DNA of 24,888 bases from Symbiodinium natans. Lineage: Eukaryota; Sar; Dinophyceae; Suessiales; Symbiodiniaceae. This document shows, piece by piece, positions 23,817 through 24,888 of this stretch. Location: NCBI GenBank assembly GCA_905221605.1, contig CAJNDS010002548.1, forward strand, positions 347,501 to 372,388, in the 5' to 3' direction. Below the pieces are notes generated by a model. It was not told where the DNA came from, made no database searches, and saw nothing but the letters and a program-made list of their open reading frames with translations. A program made the translations under genes and the position numbers. Positions within the stretch are counted from its first letter, which is position 1, and the number at the start of each line of letters is the position of its first letter.

Positions 23817-23897
23817 GCAATACCTCGCCTGTGCCAGCAGTACCTCTCCGCAGCCGCCAGCGTGGCCGAATTGACGGTGGGGTTGTTCACCCGATAA
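23817..23897 (+). CDS. Candidate terminal exon, 26 codons plus stop
   Basis: Acceptor GCGCCCAG|G. The frame reads A-I-P-R-L-C-Q-Q-Y-L-S-A-A-A-S-V-A-E-L-T, then V-G-L-F-T-R and TAA: an Ala-rich helix with about 80% G/C third positions. It fits the style of the other + strand exons; the rest of the gene was not found. The upstream part of the same frame is also open. Confidence 0.38.
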   Translation, partial: AIPRLCQQYLSAAASVAELTVGLFTR

Positions 23898-23899
23898 GA

Positions 23900-24339
23900 C
23901 CTAGGACCTAAAGTAGGCCCTGACTCCTTGTTTTAGGGTTTAGGCTCCCTTACAAGCCCCTTTAAACCAAAACGGGCGCCCTTTTCATTCCTTACCCCTT
24001 GGTCTAGAGGCTTTAGAGGCCTTCATACTCGTCTCTTGATATGTCTAAGTAGGCGCTACTATCCCATAAACACCCCTAAGGCCGAAACCCGAATAAGCAA
24101 ACAGAGTTTGCAGCGTTGCAGTTGTAGAAGTTTTCCGGAGGTATGCGGCCAGTCTCTTACTTACCGCCTAGGGACCCCAATACCCCTCAACTACAGAATG
24201 TTCGCTATTGCTTTGGGGTTTAGAGTTTAGAATTCGAGTGTTTTGCTATGCTTTCTGAGGCTTTGGGAGTTTTGCTTTGTAGAGCGATTGGCTTGGGGGT
24301 CTAGGGGCTCTTCTGGCTTCCCACTCAGGTGTCGGTAGC
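23900..24339. other. Mostly unique stretch, nothing firmly called
   Basis: Scattered single TTTAGGG units. On the minus strand CTAGGCG|GTAAGTAAG (near 24160-24175) is a perfect donor consensus, followed by a 22-codon open stretch. On + there is CCGGAG|GTATGC near 24139. No exon could be bounded at both ends. Confidence 0.35.
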
Positions 24340-24654
24340 TTACTGGCCGAAACCCTTTGCCAGCGTTGACCGAAGGACGTCGGATAGAGGGGCTGCGAAT
24401 GCTGAGCTTGAAAAAAGTTGTGAGGTTTTGCCCATGTTCCCCAAACCCCTTAGTCGTCCTGCAACACCCTGTGCAACAACGGGCTTGTTCTCTGAGCCCT
24501 GAACCCTCAAGGTTCTTGCGACTGCATGTTGGATAGAATTGTAGAGCTCTGGAACTGCAAGACTTTGTTTATGCCCGACAACCAAGTTATAGGGTTCTGA
24601 AGGGAGGGGGTTCAAGGGGGGGTACAGAACCCGAGGTTCCCGAACTACTCTCTA
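24340..24654 (-). CDS. Candidate coding stretch, about 104 codons
   Basis: The longest non-LINE minus-strand frame with mixed composition. It opens after GAGCCTAG (a possible acceptor) and ends in TAA at 24340. Segments include P-S-E-P-Y-N-L-V-V-G-H-K-Q-S-L, H-A-V-A-R-T-L-R-V-Q-G and P-L-S-D-V-L-R-S-T-L. No ATG near the beginning, and no family recognised. Third-position G/C bias is weaker than in the + strand exons. Confidence 0.3.
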
Positions 24655-24704
24655 GGCTCTTTAAGCTTTTTTAAGGTTCCCTAGGTACCTGCCCCCATGA
24701 ACCC

Positions 24705-24770
24705 TATGCCCTAAACCCTTAAAACCCTACATCCTGAATCCTAAGCCCTAAACCCTAGACCCTAAACCCT
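24705..24770. repeat. Degenerate telomere-like tract, CCCTAAA orientation
   Basis: CCCTATG, CCCTTAAAA, CCTGAAT and CCCTAGA variants; the last such tract in the window. Confidence 0.85.
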
Positions 24771-24793
24771 CCCTGAAGAACCCCTATAACACC

Positions 24794-24829
24794 AAGGCAT
24801 GGCATTGTGAACCCACAGTGCGATGCCTT
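24794..24829. repeat. Hairpin, 16-base arms
   Basis: AAGGCATGGCATTGTG and CACAGTGCGATGCCTT pair with two mismatches around AACC. The function is unknown. Confidence 0.7.
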
Positions 24830-24867
24830 TGAAATCTGCGGGAAGGCACTGCTTGCTTCAGTGTTTC

Positions 24868-24886
24868 GGGGGGGGGGGGGGGGGGG
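24868..24886. repeat. G19 homopolymer at the window end
   Basis: Nineteen G residues then TT. This may be a true run or an assembly or sequencing artefact at a contig edge. Confidence 0.85.
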
Positions 24887-24888
24887 TT

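Noticed and set aside
1-24888. Dinoflagellate spliced-leader gene, tRNA or rRNA
   Set aside because: I searched by eye for the spliced-leader pattern and for tRNA arms and saw none.

Overview
The window looks like nuclear DNA of a dinoflagellate. Four things point that way. (1) Arabidopsis-type telomere-like repeats (TTTAGGG/CCCTAAA) are everywhere. (2) The candidate introns use many GC as well as GT donors, and their acceptors are nearly always AG|G. (3) A LINE reverse transcriptase carries the A-Y-Y motif and the terminal C2H2 fingers I associate with dinoflagellate elements. (4) Simple-sequence and minisatellite content is extreme. No bacterial operon, tRNA, rRNA or CRISPR array is visible. 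Roughly half of the first 8.5 kb and of 13.4-19.4 kb is telomere-like repeat. Its orientation flips many times and unique islands of 20-150 bases lie between tracts, so this is not a chromosome end.

The main result is that many of these islands read as exons. On the + strand, eight islands between 4028 and 11984 join in phase (410 nt, 136 codons plus 2 nt). They give a mitochondrial-type leader followed by the N-terminal part of a pyruvate/branched-chain dehydrogenase kinase (PDK/BCKDK) family protein, with family-like spacing between landmarks. A second + strand chain of seven phase-compatible exons (13904-18087) encodes a protein I do not recognise. In both, introns consist largely of telomere-like repeats. 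Other islands (302-427 minus, 19193-19317, 23817-23897) also look exonic but were not linked into models.

Layout: 1-4000, telomere-like tracts, 21-bp and 30-bp minisatellites and a RING-like minus-strand exon. 4028-8365, first seven exons of the kinase-like gene. 8620-11803, a 3.2-kb block inside the next intron: an A/B higher-order satellite (three dimers of about 830 bp) bounded by 120-bp direct repeats whose two hairpins differ by compensating base changes. 11950-11984, eighth exon. 12060-13390, unique DNA with a 22-bp perfect inverted repeat. 13397-18087, second gene with a 13-unit A-rich minisatellite in its longest intron. 18260-19000, GC-rich hexamer repeats. 19409-20314, a reading frame with an internal tandem duplication. 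20619-23446, a decayed LINE (frameshift, motif A Asp to Asn, no endonuclease). 23552-24888, more repeat, two further coding-like islands, a hairpin and a terminal poly-G run that is probably a sequence or assembly end.

Exon calls come from reading frame, splice-site and family-pattern inspection only. No transcript or homology search was available, and several GC-rich islands stay open on both strands.
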